NCBI GenBank assembly: GCA_012728275.1
Contig: JAAYFK010000031.1
Coordinates: 1 to 64,000 of the forward strand
Source of the DNA: Clostridiaceae bacterium
GTDB taxonomy: Bacteria; Bacillota; Clostridia; Saccharofermentanales; Saccharofermentanaceae
Direction: 5' to 3'
DNA: 64,000 nucleotides
Every line of letters begins with the position of its first letter. Positions within the stretch are counted from its first letter, which is position 1. The notes below the pieces were generated by a model. It did no database searches, was not told where the DNA came from, and was given only the letters and a program-made list of their open reading frames with translations. Shown here piece after piece: positions 1-9,658 of this stretch. Both the position numbers and the translations under genes were made by a program.

Positions 1-29
1 ATAGTACTTCATGAGTATTGGATTGTCAA
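1..29 (-). promoter_or_regulatory. Sigma70-type promoter reading off the left window edge
   Basis: Minus strand TTGACA (29-24), 17 nt spacer, TACTAT (6-1). Confidence 0.5.
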
Positions 30-372
30 GCACTTTTTTGTCTTTCAGAACCGCTATTTTGTTGCAGTTCTTGTGCTCCCGAAAGCTTGATTAGTATATC
101 TCGCACTCCCTGTTTTTGCAAGTGCTTTTTTGGACTTTTTTCAAACTTTTTTCGCGAGGGAAAATGAGGCTTTTTGTATAAATGTATATTTATTAATAAG
201 GCTCTATATAGTAATAGTATGTTTTGAAACACTTGAATTCCTGACTTGCAGTGAAAATCAAGTTCCATTAACTTTTCGATTACGATATCTAGGCAAACAC
301 TATGAATAAGCACAAAAAACGTAACGTTTTTATACTTTGGAATCGTCAAAGTGACATTTCTTTTTAACATTG

Positions 373-401
373 TTGAAATTGAATTTAAAGGCGTGTATTA
401 T
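373..401 (+). promoter_or_regulatory. Promoter of ldh
   Basis: TTGAAA (373-378), 17 nt spacer, TATTAT (396-401), upstream of ldh. Confidence 0.6.
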
Positions 402-435
402 AGCAATAATTTTCTAATTTTTGTGGGGTGTAAGA

Positions 436-1389
436 ATGAAAACATTAAAGGGTTCTAAGGTAGCCATTATTGGCGCCGGTGCTGTAGGAGCTACAATCGC
501 TTTCGCACTATCTTTTCAACAGCTTTGTTCAGAGCTTGTTCTTATTGATGTTAATGTTGATAAGGCTCAGGGCGAGGTGCTCGATATCAGCCATGGTCTT
601 CCTTTCTTGGGGCATATGGATATTCACGCTGGTGATTATTCAGATTGTGTTGACTGTGATGTAATCATTATTACTGCTGGTATCCCACGTAAACCAGGAG
701 AAACAAGACTTGATCTTGCTAAGAAAAACGTTACTCTAGCTCATACAATTACTAATAGCATTATGAAGTACTATACAAAAGGAATCATTCTTGTAGTTTC
801 TAATCCTTGTGATGTTATTACATACATGGTTCAGATGTGGACAGGACTTCCTTCAAATCTAGTTATTGGTTCAGGTACGAACTTGGATAGCGCTAGATTC
901 AGAAGCATCCTAAGTGAAAAGCTCGAAGTTGACGTGCGTAATGTACATGGTTACATTCTTGGCGAGCATGGTGAGACTCAGTTCCCAGCATGGAGTCAGA
1001 CTCATATCGCAGGTATGTCAGTTGAAGACTATGCAAGAAGTGCAGGAATTTCTTTCACTGAAGAGGATAAGGCAGATATAGCTGCTGAGACTAAGTCCTC
1101 TGGAGCACAGATAATTAAGCTGAAGGGCGCTACATACAATGGTATTGCGGTAAGCGTATCCGCTTTAATTCAGAGTATCTTGAAGAATGAGCATACAATT
1201 CGTCCTGTTTGTTCCCTACTTACTGGACAATACGGAATTGAAGGTTGCTCAATGAACGTTCCTACAGTTATTGGAGTGAACGGCGTTGATAAGATTCTTG
1301 AAGTTGAACTTACTGAATCAGAGCTTGCTAGTCTCAAGGCTTCTGCCGAGAGCATCAAGGTTGCAATCGAAGGCGTTAAGGATTTATAA
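436..1389 (+). CDS. ldh: L-lactate dehydrogenase
   Basis: GAGAVGATIAFAL Rossmann motif, GSGTNLDSARFR, GEHGETQFPAWS; start at ATG 436 (MKTLKGSK). Confidence 0.93.
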   Translation: MKTLKGSKVAIIGAGAVGATIAFALSFQQLCSELVLIDVNVDKAQGEVLDISHGLPFLGHMDIHAGDYSDCVDCDVIIITAGIPRKPGETRLDLAKKNVTLAHTITNSIMKYYTKGIILVVSNPCDVITYMVQMWTGLPSNLVIGSGTNLDSARFRSILSEKLEVDVRNVHGYILGEHGETQFPAWSQTHIAGMSVEDYARSAGISFTEEDKADIAAETKSSGAQIIKLKGATYNGIAVSVSALIQSILKNEHTIRPVCSLLTGQYGIEGCSMNVPTVIGVNGVDKILEVELTESELASLKASAESIKVAIEGVKDL

Positions 1390-1416
1390 TTCTTCGCTGA
1401 TTGATAAGTGACTATC

Positions 1417-1450
1417 GCCCTGTACTACTTGTAGTACGGGGCTTTTTCTT
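1417..1450 (+). terminator. Rho-independent terminator of ldh
   Basis: GCCCTGTACTACTTGTAGTACGGGGC hairpin followed by TTTTTCTTTT. Confidence 0.85.
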
Positions 1451-1475
1451 TTCGAAAAGAAAAGGCAGGATGCCA

Positions 1476-1504
1476 TTGGCGACGTAAAAATACAGGGTTA
1501 TAAT
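1476..1504 (+). promoter_or_regulatory. Promoter of the ABC-2 exporter operon
   Basis: TTGGCG (1476-1481), 17 nt spacer, TATAAT (1499-1504). Confidence 0.6.
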
Positions 1505-1578
1505 TGTTATGTTGCTCAAAATTTACTACTATTAAAAACATTGAGGCTGACTAACGCCTCAAGCAATTCGAGGTATTT

Positions 1579-2670
1579 ATGGAACCAGTAATTCAGATAA
1601 ATAATATATGTAAGACTTTTAAAGTTTTGAATAGGAAGACAGGTATAAAGGGGGCCGTTCAGAATCTTTTTTCGAGAGATTATAAGGAAATTAAGGCTGT
1701 TGATGACATTTCACTAACGATTAATGAGGGCGAGATGGTCGGATATCTTGGACCAAACGGTGCTGGCAAGTCCACGACAATTAAAGTCATGACGGGAATT
1801 CTTGAGCCAACTAGCGGAAATATACTTGTTAACGGAAGAGTTCCATACAAGAACCGATCAGTAAATGCTCAAGATATTGGTGTCGTTTTTGGCCAAAGGT
1901 CTCAGCTTTGGTGGGCGCTTCCAGTTATTGAGTCTTTTAGAATACTGAAGGAAGTATATGCGATTCCAGATGATGTTTATAAGAAGAATATGCAAATGTT
2001 CTCTGATTTGGTGAATGTTGAGAATCTTTACAACAAGCCAGTAAGAGAGATGTCGCTTGGTCAAAGGACGTTATGCGACATCTTATCTTCTTTTCTGCAC
2101 AATCCTGGCATTGTATTTCTTGACGAGCCTACAATTGGACTTGATGTATCGATGAAGTCGAAGATTCGATATCTTATCTCTGAGCTTAACAAGGAGAAGG
2201 GTACTACAATTATTCTGACAACTCATGACATGGGTGATGTTGATGCCCTTGCAAAGAGGATTATTATTATCGACCAGGGCAAGATGATTTACGATGACAA
2301 CATTGCTCATTTGAAGACTTTTTTCGGGGCGTATAGGACAATCAAGATTACGCTTCCTAATGAGCAGTTTGATGGCGCGGACGAGGAGAAGAAAGCCAAG
2401 TTTATTGCTGATATTACTTCTCAAATAATTGCAAAGAATGAGAAAGCAAGAAACATTCATGTAAGTCTTGATGAGAGCGAATTATCAATTCTTGTTCCTG
2501 AGGCAGAGGTGCCTCTAATTGAGGTGCTGAGTACATCACAAGAGATTCTGCCTGTTAAGGATGTTCAAATAGCCGAAATTTCCACAGAATCTATTATTCG
2601 AAAAATATATGAGGGTAATGAGAGTAAGAGCAAATTGCTTAGCTCAGAGGTTAAGGAGAAAGCCGAATGA
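1579..2670 (+). CDS. ABC-2 type exporter ATP-binding protein (NatA/COG4586-like)
   Basis: Walker A GPNGAGKST, MSLGQRTLCDILSS signature, FLDEPTIGLD. Confidence 0.9.
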   Translation: MEPVIQINNICKTFKVLNRKTGIKGAVQNLFSRDYKEIKAVDDISLTINEGEMVGYLGPNGAGKSTTIKVMTGILEPTSGNILVNGRVPYKNRSVNAQDIGVVFGQRSQLWWALPVIESFRILKEVYAIPDDVYKKNMQMFSDLVNVENLYNKPVREMSLGQRTLCDILSSFLHNPGIVFLDEPTIGLDVSMKSKIRYLISELNKEKGTTIILTTHDMGDVDALAKRIIIIDQGKMIYDDNIAHLKTFFGAYRTIKITLPNEQFDGADEEKKAKFIADITSQIIAKNEKARNIHVSLDESELSILVPEAEVPLIEVLSTSQEILPVKDVQIAEISTESIIRKIYEGNESKSKLLSSEVKEKAE

Positions 2671-3491
2671 ATAGTACTAAGAGAGAACTTCCTTTTCGAA
2701 GATACTTAGCCTTTTCGAGAGCGTCTTTCCTAGAGACACTAACTTTTAGAGCGAGTCTTCTATTAAGTTTGGGCGGTTCATTAATCTATACTGCGGTAGT
2801 ATGCTTCTTGTGGAAGTCTATTTTTAATTCCGCTGGGACCGAAATCGTCAACGGAATGACTTATCCGATGACGCTTGCTTATGTTGCAATAGCTGGCGCT
2901 GTTACTTCGTCGATGACTATTTATCTTGTGTGGGATATAGGTCGAGATATTCAATCAGGTACCATTGCTCTTTGGTTTGTAAAGCCTCTTGATTACTTCA
3001 CGATGAATTTGTTCAATTCCGTTTCAGTGATAGTATTTTCATTTTTTATTAATGTTGTACCTGTGTTTATTCTTGTAGAGATACTTGTAGGATGGCAAAT
3101 CCCTTTTGGAATCAACATACTTTGGTTTGTATTATCGGTTTTCTTAGGTGTTATTATTAATTTCTGTCTTGATTTTATGGTCGGAACAATTTGCCTTCAT
3201 ACTCAGTCAATCTGGGGAATCAACATTATGAAGGAGGTCGTTGTTTCCGTGCTTTCAGGTGTAACCGTGCCTCTGGCATTTTTCCCCGATGCTTTGCGTC
3301 AAGTAATGATGTTTCTGCCTTTTCAAGCTATTTTTAACACACCGCTTACTCTGATGATTACGCCTAATCCGAGCACAGAGCTACTAATTCGAAGTTTCTC
3401 GATTCAGATTTTTTGGATCATCGTACTTGTAATTGCAGCGAAGTCCTTCTTCAAGGTTTCATCTCGAGTAATTACTATTAATGGAGGTTAA
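2667..3491 (+). CDS. ABC-2 family transporter permease
   Basis: Polytopic membrane protein; 4-nt overlap with the ATPase gene. Confidence 0.8.
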   Translation: MNSTKRELPFRRYLAFSRASFLETLTFRASLLLSLGGSLIYTAVVCFLWKSIFNSAGTEIVNGMTYPMTLAYVAIAGAVTSSMTIYLVWDIGRDIQSGTIALWFVKPLDYFTMNLFNSVSVIVFSFFINVVPVFILVEILVGWQIPFGINILWFVLSVFLGVIINFCLDFMVGTICLHTQSIWGINIMKEVVVSVLSGVTVPLAFFPDALRQVMMFLPFQAIFNTPLTLMITPNPSTELLIRSFSIQIFWIIVLVIAAKSFFKVSSRVITINGG

Positions 3492-3492
3492 T

Positions 3493-4314
3493 ATGGAAAA
3501 TACGAGAATTAGACCGATCCGCGGCTTCCTCTTCTATTTCAAGATATATTGGATGATTGCTCTTCAAGACATAAAGAGTAAAATGAGCTATCGTTCCGAC
3601 TTCCTAATATCTACTATTGGAATGATTGCAGTAAATGTGTCGGGATTTCTGGGCTTCTGGCTGGTCTTTCAGACATTTCATGAGATAAACGGATGGAAGT
3701 TCAATGAGATTCTTTTTTTGTATGCGTGTCTCTTGTTGACTATGACACCAAATCAGATCTTTTTTGACAACAACTGGTCTCTTAGGTACTATGTTTACTC
3801 TGGCGACTTCGTGAAGTATTGCTTCAGACCAATCAACCTGTTTTTTTACTTCATATCTGAGGTTATCGATGTGAAAGGGTTTGGTCAGTTTTTCTTTGGA
3901 TTATTTCTCTTAATATATTCTTGGATTCAATTGCAAATTCCGGTTACCGTTGGCAATGTTGTCACTCTTTTAGTAGGTCTTCTATCTGGCTCGCTAGTCG
4001 TAATCGCTTTGATGGTAGCAGCTTCGGCAACATGCTTCTGGCTTATGAACTCAGGCTTTATCATGGTTTATATTTTCAAGTTTACAGACTATGCCAAATA
4101 CCCGCTATCCATATTTAACAAGTTCTTTCAGGTTTTATTTACCGTATTAATTCCAATAGGCTTTATTGCGTATTACCCGAGTTTATATTTCTTAAGGCCA
4201 AATGATTTTGAATGGCTAACACTTCTATGCCCTGTAGTAGGAGCAATTATGGTGTTAATTGCTTACAAAATATGGATGTATGGAGCATCTAAGTATTCAG
4301 GAACAGGCTCCTAA
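3493..4314 (+). CDS. ABC-2 family transporter permease (second subunit)
   Basis: Polytopic membrane protein; start after GGAGG (MENTRIRP). Confidence 0.8.
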   Translation: MENTRIRPIRGFLFYFKIYWMIALQDIKSKMSYRSDFLISTIGMIAVNVSGFLGFWLVFQTFHEINGWKFNEILFLYACLLLTMTPNQIFFDNNWSLRYYVYSGDFVKYCFRPINLFFYFISEVIDVKGFGQFFFGLFLLIYSWIQLQIPVTVGNVVTLLVGLLSGSLVVIALMVAASATCFWLMNSGFIMVYIFKFTDYAKYPLSIFNKFFQVLFTVLIPIGFIAYYPSLYFLRPNDFEWLTLLCPVVGAIMVLIAYKIWMYGASKYSGTGS

Positions 4315-4431
4315 GATGTTGTATTTTTTATAAAAAATGCTTCAAGGAGCTTTATTTTCGAAAAAGGAGAGAATACGTATAATTTTGATCTTTTTACCTT
4401 GACTAACGCACTGGTTTAGGATGTTATATCA

Positions 4432-4474
4432 AAACGGCCTGAAAGGTAATTCCTCTCAGGCTGTTCTTTAATAC
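4432..4474. terminator. Bidirectional terminator between convergent ABC operon and dacA-like gene
   Basis: GCCTGAAAGG-TAATT-CCTCTCAGGC stem with T-rich flanks on both strands. Confidence 0.75.
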
Positions 4475-4484
4475 CATTATTATA

Positions 4485-5990
4485 TTAGCGAATATAATCT
4501 CCAGCACTTCTCTTAGGTCTCATTTTTGGCTTTCTTCTTTTACGCTTCTGGATATTTATTACCCTGATTATCACCATTGTTAAACATAGGACGATTAAAA
4601 GCGCAAGAACAGAAAGGGCCACAAAGAAAACCGTATTCTCTTTAGCGAAGATAACAATAGCAAGTTGCTCTTTATCCTTCTCATCTTCGTCTTCCTTGTC
4701 CTCGTCTTCATCTTTGCCTACTTGCCCAGTACTACTAGGATTACTTTCTTCTGGATTAGCTTCATCGCTAATAGTTGGTTCTGTTGTAGCTACATCAGAA
4801 TAAGGGTAACCTGACATGTCCGTATTTTGTCCTGGAATGATTAATGGATCGTATTGTGGCTGTTCCTCTAAGGTTGAATTGAACCTTCTGTAGTCACCAG
4901 TAGTACCTGGGATCACGCTCTGAGGGTCATTCTGCCAACATTGCAGATTACCGTATGCGGTTACTGAGGCAACATATCTCGTTTGCCATCCTGACTCTTC
5001 ATAAGGAATTCCGCATACAGAAATTAGCAATTCATGACCATTCTCGTTGACTGTATACAAAGTCATTCCTGTGCCTGCTACGCTAGTAGTTCCAGTCTTT
5101 CCTCCAATAAGAGCTGCAAGATGTGTTTCCTCACCCTCGTGAGTAGTTGCAGCTAACCAAGGATCATTCAGAAGATTATTCGTGTTTCTTACTATTGACC
5201 ATCCATCTTCAGTATGAATATTAGTCCCCGCGAAAATATGAGTAGGCGAACTGATAATCGTGCAAAAATCTGGATTCTCAATTGCCTTGCTCATAATTAA
5301 AGTTAAATCCGAAGCAGTCGTGTAGTGCATATCATCATGAAGACCATTGGCATTGACGAAGTTTGAACCAGTACATCCAATATTGGTAGCTCTAAGTGTC
5401 ATTAGCTTCGCAAAAGCAGCTAGTTCGGAAGTCTCCAGTATTTCTTGAGAGCTCATACCAAGAGCCGTCTCTAGATAAGATGCATTTACTCCATCTGGTC
5501 CAACCTCATCAGAAGTGGATGGATATTGATTAATTAACGCCTCGACTACGCCCTCAGCAACTACATTTGCTGCATCATTACCTGAAGGTAACATCATTCC
5601 ATATAGAAGTTCAGAGACCTTAACCGACTCACCTACACTAAGTCCCATCAAGGTTGAGTCAAAAGTTGTTGCATCTATTGATTCCTGAGAAACTGTTAAA
5701 TATGCGTCTGTACTTAAATAATCAAGACCTAATAGCGCTGTCATAATCTTCGTCATAGAAGCAGGATATATGGTTTGATCCGGATTTTTACTAAGGATTA
5801 CTTCCCCAGCTGTTTTATCGAATACGCAATAAGCTTGAGCATTTACTTCTTCTAGTGTCGGAATATCCAAAGGAATCTGTCCCACATCCGCATTTACTTT
5901 TGATGCATTATCTTGATTAACAAGAAAAGCGCCCATTAAAACTATAGTAGTCAATAAAGACGCAATACTCTTCTTAATTAATACTTTCAT
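4485..5990 (-). CDS. dacA: Serine-type D-Ala-D-Ala carboxypeptidase (DacA/PBP5 family), C-terminal TM anchor
   Basis: SMTK (SxxK), SGN, KTG motifs; start at MKVLIKK after GGGGGAGA. Confidence 0.9.
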   Translation of the reverse strand: MKVLIKKSIASLLTTIVLMGAFLVNQDNASKVNADVGQIPLDIPTLEEVNAQAYCVFDKTAGEVILSKNPDQTIYPASMTKIMTALLGLDYLSTDAYLTVSQESIDATTFDSTLMGLSVGESVKVSELLYGMMLPSGNDAANVVAEGVVEALINQYPSTSDEVGPDGVNASYLETALGMSSQEILETSELAAFAKLMTLRATNIGCTGSNFVNANGLHDDMHYTTASDLTLIMSKAIENPDFCTIISSPTHIFAGTNIHTEDGWSIVRNTNNLLNDPWLAATTHEGEETHLAALIGGKTGTTSVAGTGMTLYTVNENGHELLISVCGIPYEESGWQTRYVASVTAYGNLQCWQNDPQSVIPGTTGDYRRFNSTLEEQPQYDPLIIPGQNTDMSGYPYSDVATTEPTISDEANPEESNPSSTGQVGKDEDEDKEDEDEKDKEQLAIVIFAKENTVFFVALSVLALLIVLCLTMVIIRVINIQKRKRRKPKMRPKRSAGDYIR

Positions 5991-6056
5991 TCTCTCCCCC
6001 AAAATATGTATAGCAGCAAGTAATACCACTTGCTGCCATGTCATATTCTAAATTAA

Positions 6057-8645
6057 TCAGTTGTCCTCTTGCTCCTCTTGCACCTCGCTAGTAGAAGCAT
6101 TCTCAGGTTCATTCTCAACATCAGCTTCATCTTCTTCAATATGATCAGTTAAAGCAAAGTCAGCTACGAAATTACCACCAGCACGCATCAGGGTAACACC
6201 AGAAGTAGCACGTGAAAGAACAGGTATCTCAGAAGCAGAAATTCTTATCATAACTCCAGAATCCGAAATAACTAGTAAGTCGCAGTTACTGTTAATTAGT
6301 GCACATCCTGCAATTCGTCCTGTCTTCTCTGTAACTCGATAAGTAATCAAGCCCTTACCGCCTCTACCTTGAACTCTGTATTCATCAAGTTTGCTTCTTT
6401 TACCAAAGCCCTTCTCAGTAATGATGAATAGCTCATCGTCGTTATCAACTGGTACCATACCAACAACTTTATCATCCTCTGATAACGTCATACCCTTAAC
6501 GCCACTAGTGTTTCTACCAGTAGAACGAACCTCATCGGCTTGGAAGCGAATTGACTTACCAGATGCAGATACAAGAATAATCTCTTGATTTGGAGCAACT
6601 AGCGCTACATCAGTTACTTCATCATTCTCCCTAATAGACACAGCGATAAGTCCATTCTTATTTATATTAGTATATGACGAGATAGGAGTCTTCTTGACGA
6701 TACCAGACTTTGTCGCAACAACAAGATTCATATCATCCTCAAATGACTTAATCGGAATTACATTTCTAATCTTCTCGCCCTCACCTAGATTTAACAAATT
6801 TACTATAGCGGTTCCCCTAGCTGTTCTTGAAGTTGTCTCAGGGATTGAATATCCTTTAATCTTAAATACTCGTCCTGTATTAGTGAAGCATAACAAGTAA
6901 TCATGTGTTGAAGTAGTAATAATCTTCTCAACATAATCTTCTTCTCGTGTGCTCTGCGCTGCAATACCACGGCCACCACGATGCTGACTCTTGTATACAT
7001 CGATAGGCTGTCTCTTAATATATCCGAAATGAGTAAGTGTAACGATAATATCCTGCTCCTGAATCAAAGACTCATCATCAATATCCTCGAAAGCACCATT
7101 TACAATTTCTGTGACTCTTGGAGTTGCAAACTTACGCTTAATTTCAAGAATCTCAGACTTAATCGTGGAACGAAGCAAGACACTGTTAGACAAAATTCTC
7201 TCATAGTGGGCAATTCTCTCGTTAAGGTCAGCAATTTCAGCCTCAAGATTATCTCTCTCGAGACCTGTTAGCCTACCAAGCCTCATATCTACAATATGTT
7301 GTGCCTGCTTATCAGAGAAACCAAAACGCTCACAAAGTTTAACCTTCGCATCTTGCTCTGTTCTTTGTGATCTAATAATCTGAATAACTTCATCGATGTT
7401 ATCAATTGCTATTAACAAGCCCTCATCAATATGACGCTTAGCTTCTGCATTCTCTTTGTCAAAAATTGTACGTCTTGTTACTACATTCTCTTGGTGCTCA
7501 ATATAGTACTTCAAGCAATCAATAAGAGTGACTGTCTTTGGCTCAAGCTTGCCGTCTTTATCAGGTACTAGTGCTAGCATATTGGCACAACAAGCATCTT
7601 GCAAAGCGCAATTCTTATATAATTGGTTAAGAACTACATCAGCATTAGCATCCTTCTTAAGCTCGATAACTATACGAACCATCTCATTACGGTCAGACTC
7701 ATCTCTTAGTCCTGAAATACCTTCGACGCGCTTATCCTTAACAAGATCAGCCATTCTCTCAATAAGCCTTGCTTTGTTTACAGCAAATGGGAGGTCGTGA
7801 ATGACGATACGTTGACGACCGCCCTGCATATCCTCAATCTCGGCATGAGCTCTTACTACTATTCTTCCACGACCTGTCTTATAGGTCTCACGAATTCCCA
7901 TTTGACCAAGGATAGCTCCGCCTGTAGGAAAATCAGGTCCCTTAATAACATTAAGAAGCTCCTCAAGAGTAACTTCAGGATTGTCTAGCATCAATACAAC
8001 GCCATCTATTACCTCACCCATATTATGAGGAGGAATATTGGTAGCCATACCTACGGCAATACCTACGGAACCGTTAACTAGAAGGTTCGGAAATCTAGAT
8101 GGAAGCGCTATTGGCTCCATCTCGTGTTCATCGAAGTTTGGACGGAAATCAACAGTATTCTTCTTAATATCGCTCATCATCTCCAAAGCGACTTTCTCAA
8201 GTCTCGCCTCGGTATAACGGTAAGCAGCCGGCGGATCTCCATCAATAGAACCGAAGTTACCGTGGCCATCTACAAGAGGATGTCTAAGCGAGAAATCCTG
8301 TGCCAAACGAACTAATGCGTCATAAACAGAAGCATCGCCATGAGGATGGAATCGACCTAGAACATCTCCGATAGTGGTAGCACACTTACGGTATGCCTTA
8401 TCGGGAGTAAAGCCTTGTGTATACATTGAATATAGAATACGTCTGTGAACTGGCTTGAGGCCATCACGTACGTCAGGAAGTGCTCTATCAGAAATTACGG
8501 ACATCGCATAGTCGATAAACGACTTCTTCATTTCTCTCTCGAGATCTATAGGGATAATAGTATTCTGTTCCGACTTGAAGACAAGATCTGTCTCCGCTTC
8601 CTGCTGTTTACGCAGGTTCTTGATTTCATCTGAATTGTCAGCCAT
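6057..8645 (-). CDS. gyrA: DNA gyrase subunit A
   Basis: GyrA/ParC family; HPHGDASVYD QRDR, AAYRYTEARL, GyrA-box-like QHRGGRG; start MADNSDEIKN. Confidence 0.93.
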   Translation of the reverse strand: MADNSDEIKNLRKQQEAETDLVFKSEQNTIIPIDLEREMKKSFIDYAMSVISDRALPDVRDGLKPVHRRILYSMYTQGFTPDKAYRKCATTIGDVLGRFHPHGDASVYDALVRLAQDFSLRHPLVDGHGNFGSIDGDPPAAYRYTEARLEKVALEMMSDIKKNTVDFRPNFDEHEMEPIALPSRFPNLLVNGSVGIAVGMATNIPPHNMGEVIDGVVLMLDNPEVTLEELLNVIKGPDFPTGGAILGQMGIRETYKTGRGRIVVRAHAEIEDMQGGRQRIVIHDLPFAVNKARLIERMADLVKDKRVEGISGLRDESDRNEMVRIVIELKKDANADVVLNQLYKNCALQDACCANMLALVPDKDGKLEPKTVTLIDCLKYYIEHQENVVTRRTIFDKENAEAKRHIDEGLLIAIDNIDEVIQIIRSQRTEQDAKVKLCERFGFSDKQAQHIVDMRLGRLTGLERDNLEAEIADLNERIAHYERILSNSVLLRSTIKSEILEIKRKFATPRVTEIVNGAFEDIDDESLIQEQDIIVTLTHFGYIKRQPIDVYKSQHRGGRGIAAQSTREEDYVEKIITTSTHDYLLCFTNTGRVFKIKGYSIPETTSRTARGTAIVNLLNLGEGEKIRNVIPIKSFEDDMNLVVATKSGIVKKTPISSYTNINKNGLIAVSIRENDEVTDVALVAPNQEIILVSASGKSIRFQADEVRSTGRNTSGVKGMTLSEDDKVVGMVPVDNDDELFIITEKGFGKRSKLDEYRVQGRGGKGLITYRVTEKTGRIAGCALINSNCDLLVISDSGVMIRISASEIPVLSRATSGVTLMRAGGNFVADFALTDHIEEDEADVENEPENASTSEVQEEQEDN

Positions 8646-8746
8646 TTTTTCCCCTCCGTGGATACTTTTCATACCACAGTATTATAACATATTAAACGCG
8701 CGTATTATTATAATAAAAGGGGATTAGTCTCATCTTCGAAAAGGAT

Positions 8747-9658
8747 TTACTCGATTGGCTCTTTCTCAGGTTTGCCAGCTTGTCTTGGATATTGCGCTGG
8801 GGTATTTCTTAGCTTACGAATTACAATTACTGAGCGATCCATCTCAGTTCCTGGTAAACGGAATTTTTCTACACGCTCAACGGTGCCTCCGAGCGTGACT
8901 ATTGCTTTTCGAGCATTCTCTATTTCTTCATTAATATGCCCTTTCATGGCAATAAAAACGCCACCTGTCTTAACAAAAGGCAAGCAATACTCACATAATA
9001 CTGGCAAAGATGCAACGGCGCGAGCGGTTACGACGTCATACTTTTCGCGATACTTCTTGGCCCTGCCTGCATCCTCAGCCCTTGAATGGACGCAATGGAC
9101 ATCGGTCAACGCGAGCTTCTCGCAAACGTCATTAAGGAAGTTCAAACGCTTTTGAAGCGAGTCGAGCAAATCAAGTTTGAGCTCTGGCTTTACGATTTTG
9201 AGTGGAATGCCAGGAAAACCTGCACCCGTACCAACATCTATCAAAGTTAGTTTCTTGTTATCCTTTGCAATTTGCTCGCGCTCGATATATGGAACCAAAG
9301 TAAGCGAGTCAATAAAATGGCGAAGAGCAATTCCCTCATCATCTACGATTCCTGTTAAATTCATGACCTTGTTCCACTCGACAAGAAGTTTGGCGTAGAC
9401 TTGGAAGGCGTTGATGCCCTCGGCCGTTAATGGGACAGAAATCTCTTCGGCAGCGTTAGTAAGAACTGGAGTAAGAAGCTTTTCCTCCTTCTCCTTCTTA
9501 GTAGACATATCAATTTCAACCTTAGTGGGCAAGATTTTTCGCAAGTTTGGAAGATCCTTCTTAAGAATCGTTACCTTGCCAGAGGAATCAACTCTCACTC
9601 TTTTTCGAAGGGAATCCTCGCTACTTGGATGAATCATCTTGTTTTCATAATCGCTCAT
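8747..9658 (-). CDS. rsmG: 16S rRNA (guanine527-N7)-methyltransferase with N-terminal extension
   Basis: DVGTGAGFPGIPLKI motif, VTARAVASLPVL; downstream of mnmG. Confidence 0.92.
   Translation of the reverse strand: MSDYENKMIHPSSEDSLRKRVRVDSSGKVTILKKDLPNLRKILPTKVEIDMSTKKEKEEKLLTPVLTNAAEEISVPLTAEGINAFQVYAKLLVEWNKVMNLTGIVDDEGIALRHFIDSLTLVPYIEREQIAKDNKKLTLIDVGTGAGFPGIPLKIVKPELKLDLLDSLQKRLNFLNDVCEKLALTDVHCVHSRAEDAGRAKKYREKYDVVTARAVASLPVLCEYCLPFVKTGGVFIAMKGHINEEIENARKAIVTLGGTVERVEKFRLPGTEMDRSVIVIRKLRNTPAQYPRQAGKPEKEPIE

Noticed and set aside
26-370. 114-aa minus-strand ORF upstream of ldh
   Set aside because: AT-rich, no recognisable family, overlaps divergent promoter region; composition looks non-coding.
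4485-5990. DacA-like protein as another pseudo-enzyme
   Set aside because: SMTK, SGN and KTG motifs are all intact, so it is a normal carboxypeptidase.
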